A DNA stretch of 64,000 bases, taken from Haberlea rhodopensis (Eukaryota; Streptophyta; Magnoliopsida; Lamiales; Gesneriaceae). Positions 21,483 to 31,392 of the stretch are shown here, piece by piece. A program made the position numbers and the translations under genes. Within the stretch, counting starts at the first letter, position 1. Each line of letters starts with the position of its first letter. Location: the NCBI GenBank assembly GCA_907163345.1, contig CAJQUN010000023.1, positions 7,202,598 to 7,266,597 on the forward strand, in the 5' to 3' direction. The notes under the pieces are model-generated. The model had not been told where the DNA came from, ran no database searches, and saw nothing but the letters and a program-made list of their open reading frames with translations.

Positions 21483-21670
21483 TGACAAAGAGACGATTTT
21501 GCTGAATGAATTCTTTCATTTCTGTGTTCTTTCATATATAATAGTAATTACAAGCACTAATGTAGCTTCTAACTTAGGTAAGAATATTAATAGCCCTATA
21601 ATACATCCTTGGTATATTTACATTTGATAAATAAGGAATTATGAGGTGATTGTGGTTTACTAGACTGTCA
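21483..21670 (-). repeat. 5' LTR of the nested copia element
   Basis: 188 bases, 3 differences from 16194-16381. It lies next to the primer-binding site and is followed by ATTTG. Confidence 0.92.
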
Positions 21671-21675
21671 ATTTG

Positions 21676-22258
21676 GAGGCTTCCTTTAGAGTGATCAGAC
21701 GTCATAAAGGTTCTCCTCGATTAGGCATTCTGTCACCTTATCAGAATTCTTTTTCATTGACTGCCTTTTGTGACTCGGACTTGGCAGCTTGTCCCTTGAT
21801 CCGCATCTCTCTCACCGGTTATTGCGTGAAGTTGGGGGAGTCGGTGGCTTGGAAGACAAAGAAACAAAATGTTGTATGTCGATCATCAGCGGAGACGGAA
21901 TACAGGGCTATGACTGCGGAATACAGGGCTATGACAGCCACGACATGTGAATTAGTTTGGATTACAGGTCTGCTAAAAGACATGTGTATTGAGTTACAAG
22001 CATCGGCGCTGCTACATTGTGATAACAAGGACACACTACATATTGCTGCCAATCATATCTACCATTAGCGAACTAAGCACATTGAAATCGACTGTCACCT
22101 CATTTTAGATAAGATAAAAGAAGGATTCATTCAAACAAAACATGTTCATGCATCGCAACAAATAGATGATATTCTAACGAAGAGTTAGGGAAAGAACCAG
22201 CACATGTTTTTAATGTACAAGCTTGGTGTGCTTGATCTACACCAAGTTTGAGGCGGAG
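21676..22258 (+). pseudogene. RNase H remnant and 3' end of the outer copia element
   Basis: Copia RNase H is readable: LTAFCDSDLAACP, SLTGYCVKLGESVAWKTKKQ, SSAETEYRAM, ALLHCDNKDTLHIAANH. A 21-base direct duplication repeats the TAEYRAM segment near 21890-21945. A stop at about 22066 interrupts the frame before RTKHIEIDCH. The purine tract before the 3' LTR is at about 22240-22258. Confidence 0.85.
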
Positions 22259-22434
22259 TGTTGGTGGACAACTAAAATAGCAAAACACACTTTTAGTCAT
22301 TTAGTTGTATTTTGCATTTTACCATTTACACTTGTGTATATAAGTGTTATTTGCCATCGTGTAAATGTTTTTTTTTTACCAGAAATGAATTCATTTCAGT
22401 TTCCCTCCTTTTGCTTCGTTCATATAGTTTAACA
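22259..22434 (+). repeat. 3' LTR of the outer copia element
   Basis: 176 bases, TGTTGGTGGACA...TTTAACA, followed by the GGCAT duplication at 22435-22439. Confidence 0.9.
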
Positions 22435-22439
22435 GGCAT

Positions 22440-22856
22440 ATTGTTTATTAGATGAGATATGTATTTTCGAAAATTTTTAAAAAAATAAAAATCGAAATAT
22501 CAAATATAATTGTTTATCTAGAGCGAAGAACGAAGAAAATACACCAAGATCTCAATTTGGTTATTCTTTAGTGCTCTTCTTTACTAAAATATAGTAAATA
22601 TTTTGTTATCGGAGCATGGAGTTATGTATATTTATAAAGTTTTTGATTTAGAGTATTTTTTTATGTAAATAAAATATATTTAAATTTTTCTCTCTCTTGT
22701 TTTCTTGAATAGACTCTCAATAAACTCAGGTTAGTCACTATCACAATTCATAAAGTCGTCGGAGCCCATAAAATACAATCTTACTTATCATATAGAAAAG
22801 TTATTGTCAACAAATTAATCAAAAAGGTTCCAAATTATCACATTAGGAAGTTGTTG

Positions 22857-22902
<46 letters not shown>

Positions 22903-22997
22903 GGTTTTACACGAATCTCGAACTCGGCAAATTAGAATATGATGTGTCATTAGATCAGGATGGATGTCTGTGGCTAGAAGTTGAGTACACAAAAAGT
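22440..22997. other. intergenic with TA microsatellite
   Basis: No gene seen. A (AT)n run of about 42 bases is at 22859-22900. Confidence 0.6.
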
Positions 22998-23013
22998 TAA
23001 ATATTTCTTTATA

Positions 23014-23321
23014 TAATTTTTTTGGTTTAACAAAGTATCCAGACTTACGTCTGACTAATCCTTTGGTGATGACTCCGGCCCCTCAAAACCACCACCATGT
23101 AAATCGATGGATGTGCACGGATGACAGGTACCTGAGAGAGCGGACCAACATGACCAAATGACATGTATCTAAGGGACTGGAACAACAAGACCTGAACCCA
23201 GGACAAACCCCACAATATTTCAGTAGAAAATTTATCCTACATGGGATTCAAACATGCGGCGTCGGAGGAATCTGCCCACATCACCTCACCCCTTACCCAA
23301 TCCGTCTATGCCCATTGGGGC
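23014..23321 (-). mobile_element. SINE, copy 1
   Basis: About 308 bases on the minus strand, flanked by a perfect 16-base target duplication TAAATATTTCTTTATA at 22998-23013 and 23322-23337. A polymerase III B-box-like sequence TGTTTGAATCC is at 23244-23254, and an A-box-like sequence (TAGACGGATTGG) lies near 23298-23309, both at the expected distance from the 5' end at 23321. The 3' end carries an A-rich tail. A second member with its own target duplication is at 44512-44780. Confidence 0.8.
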
Positions 23322-23359
23322 TAAATATTTCTTTATAGTTATGCTGTGGAGGGTATGCA

Positions 23360-23796
23360 TAGGGGTGGTTACCGGATCAAATCGGTCCGGTCTGGACCGG
23401 AACCGGCCGATTTCGGGCCCGTTATGGGCGGAATCGGTTGGATCCGGTAAGGAACCGGATCGGATCCGGTTCCGGTTCCACCGGTTTCGGGTTGGACCGG
23501 TTCCAACCCGGAACCGGATTTTTCTTTTTTTTTTCTTTTTTTTTAAAAAGGAAAAAAGGAAAGGATTTATCGAAAAAAAGTTTTTTTTTTTTTAAATGGA
23601 TCCGGTTCAATCCGGAACCGGATCCGTTTGGTCAGGAATCGGTAAGATACCGGATCCGGAACGGTAGAACCGATCCCGGTATCAAACCGGTTCCGGACCG
23701 GTTCGGGACCGGTTAGTCCGGTTCCGGTTTCGGACCGGACTAACCGGTCCGGTTTCGGACCGGGTCCGGATCGACCCGGTCCGATAAGCACCCCTA
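23360..23796. mobile_element. non-autonomous hAT element, 437 bp
   Basis: Ends are TAGGGGTG and CACCCCTA, an inverted repeat. An exact 8-base target duplication GGTATGCA is at 23352-23359 and 23797-23804, which is the hAT signature. The interior is packed with subterminal words ACCGG, GGATCCGG and GGTTCCGG on both strands around a T-rich core at 23520-23595. Long ORFs across it (Arg/Pro/Gly rich) are repeat artefacts. Confidence 0.88.
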
Positions 23797-23804
23797 GGTA
23801 TGCA

Positions 23805-24831
23805 CATACTTTATTATCCTTAAAAAAACTGGTGAGACACGAGATGGCAGTTATAAAATTGCTATTTCCAGACCACCTTTCAAACCGACAATTTCGTTCT
23901 AATAAAGAATGTTGATCACGATTCAAAGAACAATGGTCAATGTTTCCCATGTGAAGCAGAGGAAAAAATGAAGAATAAAGTGTGAAAACTATAATCAGTT
24001 GGTTAACAGATGTTCGACTAAAATATATATATTCATGAAAAGTAGCAAAGTGTTGTGTCAAAATCAGTGCTTTTATTATGACAGTTGAAAGGCATTTAAA
24101 AAATTAAACAAGTGTGAAAAAAGATAATCAACAATATTAATTAGTTGTTAACTAAAGTTAAGACATACTTTTATCATCGTACTTTCATCAAAAGCACTGT
24201 CCCAACTCAACCAACTATTGATATATTAACCTGGGATCCAATATATACATGCATATTAATCATGCAATTATTTATTTATATCTTAAATAAACAAATAAAA
24301 CTAATAATCACGCCAAGAATCCCTTGCCTTAGTGACGAAAGGGAACCCCAAGATCCCTTTAGGGAAGGCTTTGTTCAAGTCCCATAAATGTGAGTTATGT
24401 CTACAGTTATTGTAAGTTAGTTACACTTTGTTGCACTTTATACTTTGATAGTGTTAGTTGTATTAGTTTTACTCTAGTGTTCGCTTATAGTCTCGATGCG
24501 ATAATATTTGTAACTAAGGTACTTGTAATTGTTCAAAAAAAAATATATAATTACAATTCTTGCAGCCATTTTGCCTTTCTCGCCTCATTTTCCCCATGGA
24601 AACATGTCAAAAGTTGTATATTCTTCTTGTATTCAGTGATTTTTTTAAAAAAAAAAATTAAGAGTGTAATGCACACTTCTATAAATAAACACATTTCAGT
24701 GAACAGAGCATCCTCATGTAGAATATTTACTGCTGCTTGAATCCTTACCTAGTGATCACTGGACCGTGACCGCGTGTGATCCAACGTTCCCATTCAGGCC
24801 GTGCCATCCCGGAAACTCACGTATCGTTCGC
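23805..24831. other. spacer downstream of TBR
   Basis: AT-rich. The right part, next to the TBR stop codon at 24832, presumably holds the TBR 3' UTR. I see no other gene. Confidence 0.5.
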
Positions 24832-27500
24832 CTATGATTGCTTCTTCTGATGTTGAACCTTGTTTAATTTAACTAGAAGCTCTGCATATAGGATCTCATT
24901 CCATGCATCAGGTACCCCGGGGAGGCACCAATGGCTGCAATCTTGGAAACTTAAAGGCGATCTCTTCTCTTCTTCCGAGAGATGTTGTTTACGATATATC
25001 GATGGATGGCCATCCTTCCGATAATCTGTCATTCTCGTGACGTTCATATATGTTACATGTGTCTTCATTCCTTTAAAGACCTCCTCCAAAACAGTCATCT
25101 TTGGTGGATATGGAGTTAGATACGTTTCGTTCTTTATTGGTTCTGTTTCGTGGTCGCATTGCCCACCGGAATTCCATTGCCCACCACTACGAGCAAAATG
25201 CAATAAGGTTATCAAAGAATATATGGAAATGCAACCTTAAATAGTGAAGAAACCACAACACTAGAAACACAGATAATAAAGCTTATTCACGGTTTGATCT
25301 TATCGTAATGCTTGAACTCCTATTATACATAGTTTGCATTTGGGCCAAATTACTACCTGAAATGAGACGCTGAATAGCCCCTGAAGAACACGAGAGACTT
25401 CGTGGGATTGACATTGGCATCCACCCATCGTCCCCACGTCGTTAAGGCCTTTCGAAATGCCTCATTCACATCTAAGTCACTGTAAACATGGATCCCTTCT
25501 TGATAATAGTCTTTCCTGATTTATTCAAATGATAATTTAGCATATTGTCATAATATTCATTCAACAATAAAGTTATCGGACTGAGACAGAATTGTTTAGT
25601 TACCCTTTGGAAGTTTTCTCATGAGTCCACCAGTGTCCAGTGTTGAACACAATTATGTCTGCATTTTCATATGTTTCAGCTGAACTCCCAACAATATCAA
25701 GCCTAAGTGTTTCCTTCTTCGTTCCATTTTTTGACGACACTTCCCACTCTTGAACCAAGAAAGGAGATACAAAAAACTCCACTCTGCATTCGTAGTCCTA
25801 TCAAAATTACACAAAGTGAGAAAATTTTCAAAGAAATATCGTATTTCTTGAAGATGGAAAAATATATATGGATTAGTTCAGTAATTTACTTCAAATATGA
25901 AGGTATAAGAAGCTTCTGTCCGAAAATGGTGCCGGCCGGATTCTTCAAAAACTTTTTTCTGATCTTTAACGGAGTTTTTGAGGATGCAAATAAGAGATTC
26001 CCACATGTTCCGATTGAGAGAATCGCCAACAAAAACTAGCCTTTTTCCTCTCAACAATTCCAGCATATGGCTGCCGTTCAACCTGAATAATATTCAAAAG
26101 ATCAAGGTATGTTCATTTGAATTTTACGGCTATAATCCCATCCCATATCAACAAAAAAATTGAACCGATCAATCGGAAAACCCAAAATTTCTTTGAGATC
26201 GCACGCTGTCGCGGAATGGCATTAGCATGGATTAATTTTCTTGAAATGAAAATAAAACAGATTTGAACCAAACCAATTCAAGAAATTATCAAACTTATGC
26301 GCAGTTAGAATGCTACTCTCAGACCTCAGTGAATATCTACACATAAAAATTCAGCCTTCAGAGACCCAATTATTTAAAATTGGAGACAAATAAAGAAACA
26401 CATTAATCACAGGAATCTAGGTATTTGAATAAAGGGGAACTAGATTTTGCCACATACCTTGGAAGAGCGCAACCTCTTGGCTTCCACTTAAATTTGTGGT
26501 AGCCATTATCAGGCCTACCGTTAAGAAAACAGTTAAATTGCTCATCAATCAGAGAACAAGAACCGGGATTGTACAGAGGATAAGAGTCATCTCTCACCCA
26601 ATTCCCATCAAACAGATCACAATCTATCAGAGACTTTATCAGATCATCTATCCCTTGTTCCCCATTTGAAGTATTAGCACTAGCATTATGTTTCTTCATC
26701 AAAGAAGAAGTGAAATTCTGAATCAAACCCTTCACCGAGTTTTCTTTGTCTGAAATCAGAGTAATGTTTTTCACCGGCTGTGGTGGTGAAATAACAGTTC
26801 TATTCGAAACACTGCTCTGATTTGCCTTCAAGACCTCAACTTTGTCTAAAAACACTTCACCCCGAGTCTGATTTTGCTCTACGGCTTCACTTTTATCACT
26901 CGACTGGTAATTATGTGTCTGATTCTTAAAACTCGAAGACCCTTCACTCGATTTTATTGGGGTTGTATCGTGTTCCACCTTCTCGTTTACAGAAGGCCTC
27001 TGTGGCAAAATTGTGACATTATTTGGCTTCAAGCCATCATCTTTATGAGTTTTCTCTTCATTCTGAGTCTGGTTTTTTGAGGCAGGAGTCCCTTTATCCA
27101 AATTCGGTGCCAAAGATGAAAAGTTTTGAGATCCAGCATTGTCGGTTCGTGACAAATTTTGGGATTGCGACGAAGACGACGAGTTTGAGAAGAAAAAAGA
27201 GAAAATTGAAGAAACGCGAGATCTATACGACTCGTCAGAGAAACTCGAAAACGAAGTGGGAGAACTCGAACTACCACCGCCACGGCTGCTTGTACTTACA
27301 GCAAATATGTTGGTGAACCATGGAGAAGAAGCGTTTGAAGAAGGGCTAAAGGCGAGAAAAATGGTGAAGGCAATGAAAACAAAAACAAACCCATATGCAA
27401 TCGCAAACGTTCTCTTCGTTCTGAAGATTGAGAAGTGGATTTTGAAGTCGGAGAACAGAGTCCCACCATTTATCGGCGCATATTTCTTGATATCCGCCAT
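24832..27500 (-). CDS. TBR: TRICHOME BIREFRINGENCE-like O-acetyltransferase
   Basis: Golgi type II membrane protein of the TBL/DUF231 family, whose members O-acetylate cell-wall polysaccharides; TBR in Arabidopsis affects cellulose deposition and pectin esterification. Exons on the minus strand are 27500-26458, 26082-25890, 25797-25604, 25515-25357 and 25186-24832. All junctions are GT-AG and in phase, giving 647 aa (Arabidopsis TBR is about 608). A transmembrane anchor spans residues 31-51. A long Ser/Asn-rich stem with many N-glycosylation sequons runs to about 290. The PMR5N Cys-rich domain follows (CDLFDGNWVRDDSYPLY), then the catalytic GDS at 367-369 (FVGDSLNRNMWES) and the DCSH of the DxxH motif at 612-615. 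The N-terminus (MADIKKYAPINGGT) and the FSPSSNASSPWF segment after the anchor match TBR more than other TBL proteins. Confidence 0.93.
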
Positions 27501-27689
27501 GTGAGCAGCGTATGTTTTGCAGCACTAGCGAATTTCTCGAGAATATATGGAGAGAGAGGGAGAGTTTGTTGTATGGCGAATTGGTGTGAGCAGTACAGTA
27601 CAGAGAGAGACGGAGAGAAAGTGAGAACTCTGAGTGAGTGCGTGTATGTGTGTGAGAGAGACAGAGAGAGTTTCCTTATCAGAAATGTT

Positions 27690-27735
27690 TTGCTGCGTAC
27701 ATAGATATATTGCATGTGTACGTATTTATATCTGC
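27690..27735 (-). promoter_or_regulatory. candidate TBR core promoter
   Basis: On the minus strand TATAAATA lies at 27723-27730. It is followed by a long CT-rich leader (27535-27680) before the start codon at 27500. CT-rich 5' UTR stretches are common in plant promoters. No transcript evidence is available. Confidence 0.5.
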
Positions 27736-28536
27736 AGTCAATTTAAATGATTTACTTTTCAAAATATACAGAATTTGAGGGATGACTTCAAATTACAAGG
27801 TTTAAATTTGATTTTGTTATGTAGAGTTCACGTAAAAAAGAAATGGATCCCATATATCCAAAAAAAACTTTGGATCCTTCGATATAAGATGTTGATAATA
27901 TCGTCATGTTAGGATCTCGATTTGAGTGTGTTTAGTTGCGAGATTGAATGCAAGTTTTATCGTATAATATCTATCAGAGTTTTATAGAGAGATTCTTGTG
28001 GCATGTGGGGATTGTATAGGGTGAAAATGGAAGTATTTTATGTGCGAGAGAGATGGAGTTCAAATTTTTTGATACTGCCAGGACAGTTTTCCTATTGCCA
28101 GAGCAAATGATCGACTGGTTTTCCCAACTGGGCATGTTTGTCCTCCACAATTGTGCTCTGGAATTGAAAATAATTGCTACGTGGCATCAGCATATGTGGT
28201 ATATATATATATATATGATCTATTGTTTGTTATTATTTAATCTATTGTTTGTTATATGGTATGCGATGATTGAAAGATATGTATTCATGTATACAATAAT
28301 TTATATAGTATGATTAATTATATGTATATTTGATATGTAAATTGAGTGGGCTTGACCTATTATCGTGAAGTCGGCCATACCAAACAATACCTAAAATTGA
28401 AATCTGGAGATGTTATATGAAAAAAAAATTTTTGATATGATTTGGAGATTAAAATTGGTTATTCCGAAAATTTTACTATGAATAATATAGTATAAAAATA
28501 AATATCCAGAGATTTGATTAAAAACTTCATTATCTT
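27736..28536. other. spacer upstream of TBR
   Basis: AT-rich, no gene seen. The ORFs at 28053-28313 and 28459-28743 are low-complexity or overlap a hairpin MITE. Confidence 0.55.
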
Positions 28537-28545
28537 GTTTGTTTG

Positions 28546-28698
28546 GGTTTGTTTGATGATGCTCTTAAGGGTAGTGTCCTTAGGGGCATCATCACCGTTC
28601 ATTTGGAATCTTTTTTTTAAAAAGAAAAAAAAGATTCCAAATGGATGGTGAATGATGCATCTGAGGACAGTACACTTAAGGGCAGCAACAATGAAACC
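28546..28698. mobile_element. hairpin MITE with 9-bp target duplication (Mutator-like)
   Basis: A 153-base element whose two halves are inverted copies. Outer ends are GGTTTGTTTGATGATGC and, on the other strand, GGTTTCATTGTTGCTGCC; inner arms meet at GGAATCTTTTTTTT and AAAAAAAAGATTCC. A 9-base direct repeat GTTTGTTTG flanks it (28537-28545 and 28699-28707), the length typical of Mutator-like elements. The low complexity of the repeat weakens this slightly. Confidence 0.65.
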
Positions 28699-28849
28699 GT
28701 TTGTTTGTATGTCTTGAATAGTTAAATTGAATGATGTGTTCAACTTTTTCTTCTTTTTTTTCAGTATGCGACTAAAAAATTGTTCTGGTTTTATATCTTA
28801 TCGTATGATATTTTATATCGTATTGTAGATTTGTTGGTTCTAAGTTATA

Positions 28850-29194
28850 CGGTTGAGAATTGTCATACATTGGGAGTTTTAGAAGTTACGTTAACTCTTT
28901 AATAAGATACATTGGTTACTATATCTATTGTTAAATGATATTGAGTTGAAACTCATATATTCTTAACATTGTATCAGAGCAGGCTTCTCATAGCTACTCC
29001 GTCCATACGATTGGCTACACTGCCTGCATTTTCACGTATTTGATTTATATAATGTCATACATGAATGTGTGTGTTGAGAATTATCGAATATTGGAAATTG
29101 AAAAGCTATATTTACTCTTTTAAATTATTCTGTGTTACTCATCTCGTAACAAATTACTTATGAATAAGAACCTTGTTAATTCTCTACGCTAACA
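28850..29194 (+). mobile_element. TRIM, essentially complete
   Basis: A 345-base mini retrotransposon. LTRs are 28850-28968 and 29072-29194; each begins (T)GTTGAGAATT and ends AACA. The left LTR is followed directly by TTGTATCAGAGC at 28969-28980, one mismatch from the initiator-Met primer-binding site. The 103-base internal region has no ORF. Related copies are at 6885-7499 and 5429-5625. The LTRs are considerably diverged, so it is old. Confidence 0.7.
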
Positions 29195-29302
29195 AACTGT
29201 ATATATATATCGAAATTTTCATGCATCTCTTTTATTGTATTTTGTTTATATAGAGAAACGGCACTGTTTTATGTCTCTATTATTGAATACTTTTCCCACT
29301 AA
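29195..29302. other. short spacer
   Basis: AT-rich DNA between a TRIM and a MITE; nothing recognised. Confidence 0.4.
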
Positions 29303-29311
29303 CTGTTTACC

Positions 29312-29489
29312 TGAAATTTTGTTGCTGCACTTAAGGGTGTTGCCCTCATGAGCAACATCTACCATCCAAGTGGAATCTTTTTTTTCCTTTTAAAAAAAAG
29401 ATTTCAAATGAATGATGTTTTAAAAGATTTCAAATGAATAATGATGATGTCCCTAAGGGCACTACCCTTAAGGCATCATCAAACAAACC
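29312..29489. mobile_element. hairpin MITE, second copy of the 28546 family
   Basis: The arms match the MITE at 28546-28698 (CTTAAGGGT, CATCATCAAACAAACC, GGAATCTTTTTTTT). The left end is diverged. Flanks CTGTTTACC (29303-29311) and ATGTTTACC (29490-29498) agree at 8 of 9 bases, which fits a 9-base target duplication. Confidence 0.6.
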
Positions 29490-29498
29490 ATGTTTACC

Positions 29499-29914
29499 CA
29501 AGTCGAAAAGAGAGTTTAATGAATGTTTGACATCATAAATGCCACTCAAATTGGAGTGAATTACTACAAGTGCCACCACCGTCACCTACTTTTAACTACA
29601 ATCCAATATGCCTCAACGTGTACACTCTTCTGATATCCTGCTTCCCATTCGATAATACTTTTTCGTAATTGGTGTTGGTTATCCATGAGATAATATTTTA
29701 TTTGATAAATCCATCTATTAGATGTGTATAATTTCATCTAATGTTCATGAGAATATATTCATCTAATAAATGAAATATCGCATAAGACACTACCTCATAC
29801 AATAGCCAAAACCCGTGAGATGGGTGATCCAATTTCAAACACAATTAATTAAGTACTAAATATTCATTAAATGTAAATCCTAGCAAATTACAAAATATTT
29901 ATTCATTCTTTGAC
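29499..29914. other. intergenic, no gene seen
   Basis: AT-rich spacer without recognised features. Confidence 0.5.
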
Positions 29915-29920
29915 ATAGTA

Positions 29921-30236
29921 GATGTTTGCAATTGCTTATGAAAACTGCTTATCTGCTTTTCAGATAAAAAAGCAGTTTTTAGGTGTTTTATTTGTTTGCT
30001 TCTACTATTGCTTCTCTAAAAATAAGCAGAAAAAAGCAGAAGCAGAGAAGCAGGTCATGGCATGCTTTTGATTGCTTTAAGTTGTTTTGTGGCAATTTCG
30101 TAATTAATTTAAATTTATTAAGCTGATTTTTTATTTAAATAACAAATACTCAATGTGTTTGCTTAAAATCAACTTTTTCCAACTTTAAGCAAAAGCAACA
30201 TAGAAGTGTTTTGAATAAGCAATCGCAAACACACCC
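29921..30236. mobile_element. MITE, family A copy 2
   Basis: 316 bases related to 7043-7354. Terminal parts TGTTTGCAATTGCTTAT and ATAAGCAATCGCAAACACACCC are inverted. The interior contains inverted AAGCAGAAAA/TTTTCTGCTT-type words. A 6-base direct repeat ATAGTA flanks it (29915-29920 and 30237-30242). Superfamily is uncertain. Confidence 0.65.
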
Positions 30237-30242
30237 ATAGTA

Positions 30243-30900
30243 TTGTGTCATAAGTCCTGAAGTAGAATAATCAATTATTTCTCAATTTATTATATTATGC
30301 CCAATAAAAAAATTTAATATCTGCGACAATTTTCACTAATAATCGACCATGATTAAGAAGACATAATGTATTAACTTTCAAAAAGATTAATATATTTTGA
30401 CGAAAAAATCTTGCCAATGGCCGACAGGCAAATTTAAGATAAAGATAGCGACAATATTTTAGAAATATTTGCCACAAAGTTTAGTTTTCTTTCTGAAAAG
30501 AATATCTAATAATTAGGCTTGGTTGACGAGTGTCATCAGAAGCAGATCAATTATTAGATTGAAATATTTTATTTAACATAGATGATAATATTTTCATTCA
30601 ATGATTGTAACTTTAGTAGGACATTGTCAATGAGTAGCAACTGTTCAAACCCTAAAATTATTTATGTAAGTGTCAAGGCTTTGGTATGTTATTATTTATA
30701 TACATATCATAATTGCGGAAACTATTATGATCTACGGATCTCTTGAAGTGTCACGTCTCATTTACAGCCTATATTTCGGCTTCTTAGTGTTATCTTTTCA
30801 AAATCTAGTTAATTTCACAGAGTCACGGCCAACGAGAGAAGGAGAAAAGTTAATAAACTTATACATGATTCTCGAACTCAAAATCTATCTCATTTTCATA
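30243..30900. other. intergenic, no gene seen
   Basis: AT-rich spacer. The ORF starting at 30670 runs into a tandem duplication and has no recognisable domain. Confidence 0.5.
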
Positions 30901-31134
30901 TTGATATACTTTGATAGCACTCGCCAAGAATCTTGTGATAATTTGAGACATAAAGGCTATGTTTACTTGTTATTATTAGTCATATCTCATGATATGAACT
31001 ATAAGATGAATTTCGTATTGATATACTTTGATAGCACTTGCCAAGGATCTTGTGAAAATTTTAGATATAAAGGCTATGTTTTACTTGTCATGATTAGTCA
31101 CATTTCATGATATGAAATATAAGATGAATTTTGT
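30901..31134 (+). repeat. 117-bp tandem duplication
   Basis: The unit starting TTGATATACTTTGATAGCAC occurs at 30901 and again at 31018. Both copies are about 117 bases and differ at roughly 15 positions. The second copy ends exactly where LINE-like coding sequence begins (31135). Confidence 0.8.
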
Positions 31135-31209
31135 TGGAGCGCTCACCACGCAGCGACGCGCTACACTGGAGCCCAGGTATAGTGGTAGGTGGGCAACAGT
31201 TGTTAGGTC

Positions 31210-31392
31210 GTCGCCCAGAAGCGACATGCCACATCGACGCCAGAGTGAGGTGTCAAATGAGCAAGGGTTCCCTCATCTCAAAAGAGTTAGGGTAAAGAAG
31301 TTAGCTCCAAACCAGGACCATATGATTCGTTTAGCCTCTTGTAATGTAGGTTCCCTTACTGGTAGATTAATAGAGTTAGTAGAGACTACGGA
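31210..31392 (+). pseudogene. LINE endonuclease N-terminal fragment
   Basis: The frame from 31112 passes through Arg-rich sequence and reaches MIRLASCNVGSLTGRLIELVETTD, the usual opening of plant LINE endonuclease domains. It is cut by the solo LTR at 31393 and resumes at 32733 with RRKISILCVHE. Confidence 0.75.

Larger units (their letters stand above)
16194..21670 (-). mobile_element. nearly complete Ty1/copia element, nested
   Basis: A 5477-base minus-strand element with 188-base LTRs (21483-21670 is 5', 16194-16381 is 3') that differ at 3 positions by eye (about 98.4 percent). The target duplication ATTTG is at 16189-16193 and 21671-21675. The primer-binding site TGGTATCAGAGC is at 21471-21482 and the purine tract TTTGAGGGGGGAT adjoins the 3' LTR. 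It codes for gag, protease, integrase, reverse transcriptase and RNase H in copia order, with frameshifts in integrase. The leader between primer site and gag is unusually long, about 1 kb. Confidence 0.94.
8509..22434 (+). mobile_element. old Ty1/copia LTR retrotransposon hosting two nested copia elements
   Basis: The 5' LTR (8509-8677) and 3' LTR (22259-22434) both start TGTTGGTGGACA and end ATAGTTTAACA. The target duplication GGCAT is at 8504-8508 and 22435-22439. A primer-binding site TGGTATCAGTGC starts at 8678, and a purine tract (AAGTTTGAGGCGGAG) precedes the 3' LTR. The order on the plus strand is gag, protease, integrase remnant, reverse transcriptase, RNase H, which is copia order. 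All domains carry stops or frameshifts. Insertions at 9568-14164 and 16194-21670 split the gag/protease junction and the RT/RNase H junction. Without them the element is about 3.8 kb. The LTRs differ at many sites (roughly 85-90 percent identical by eye), in line with greater age than its guests. Confidence 0.93.

Noticed and set aside
23254..23716. Arg/Gly/Pro-rich ORFs near 23250-24060
   Set aside because: They run through the ACCGG-rich hAT element and a poly-T stretch; no domain is visible.
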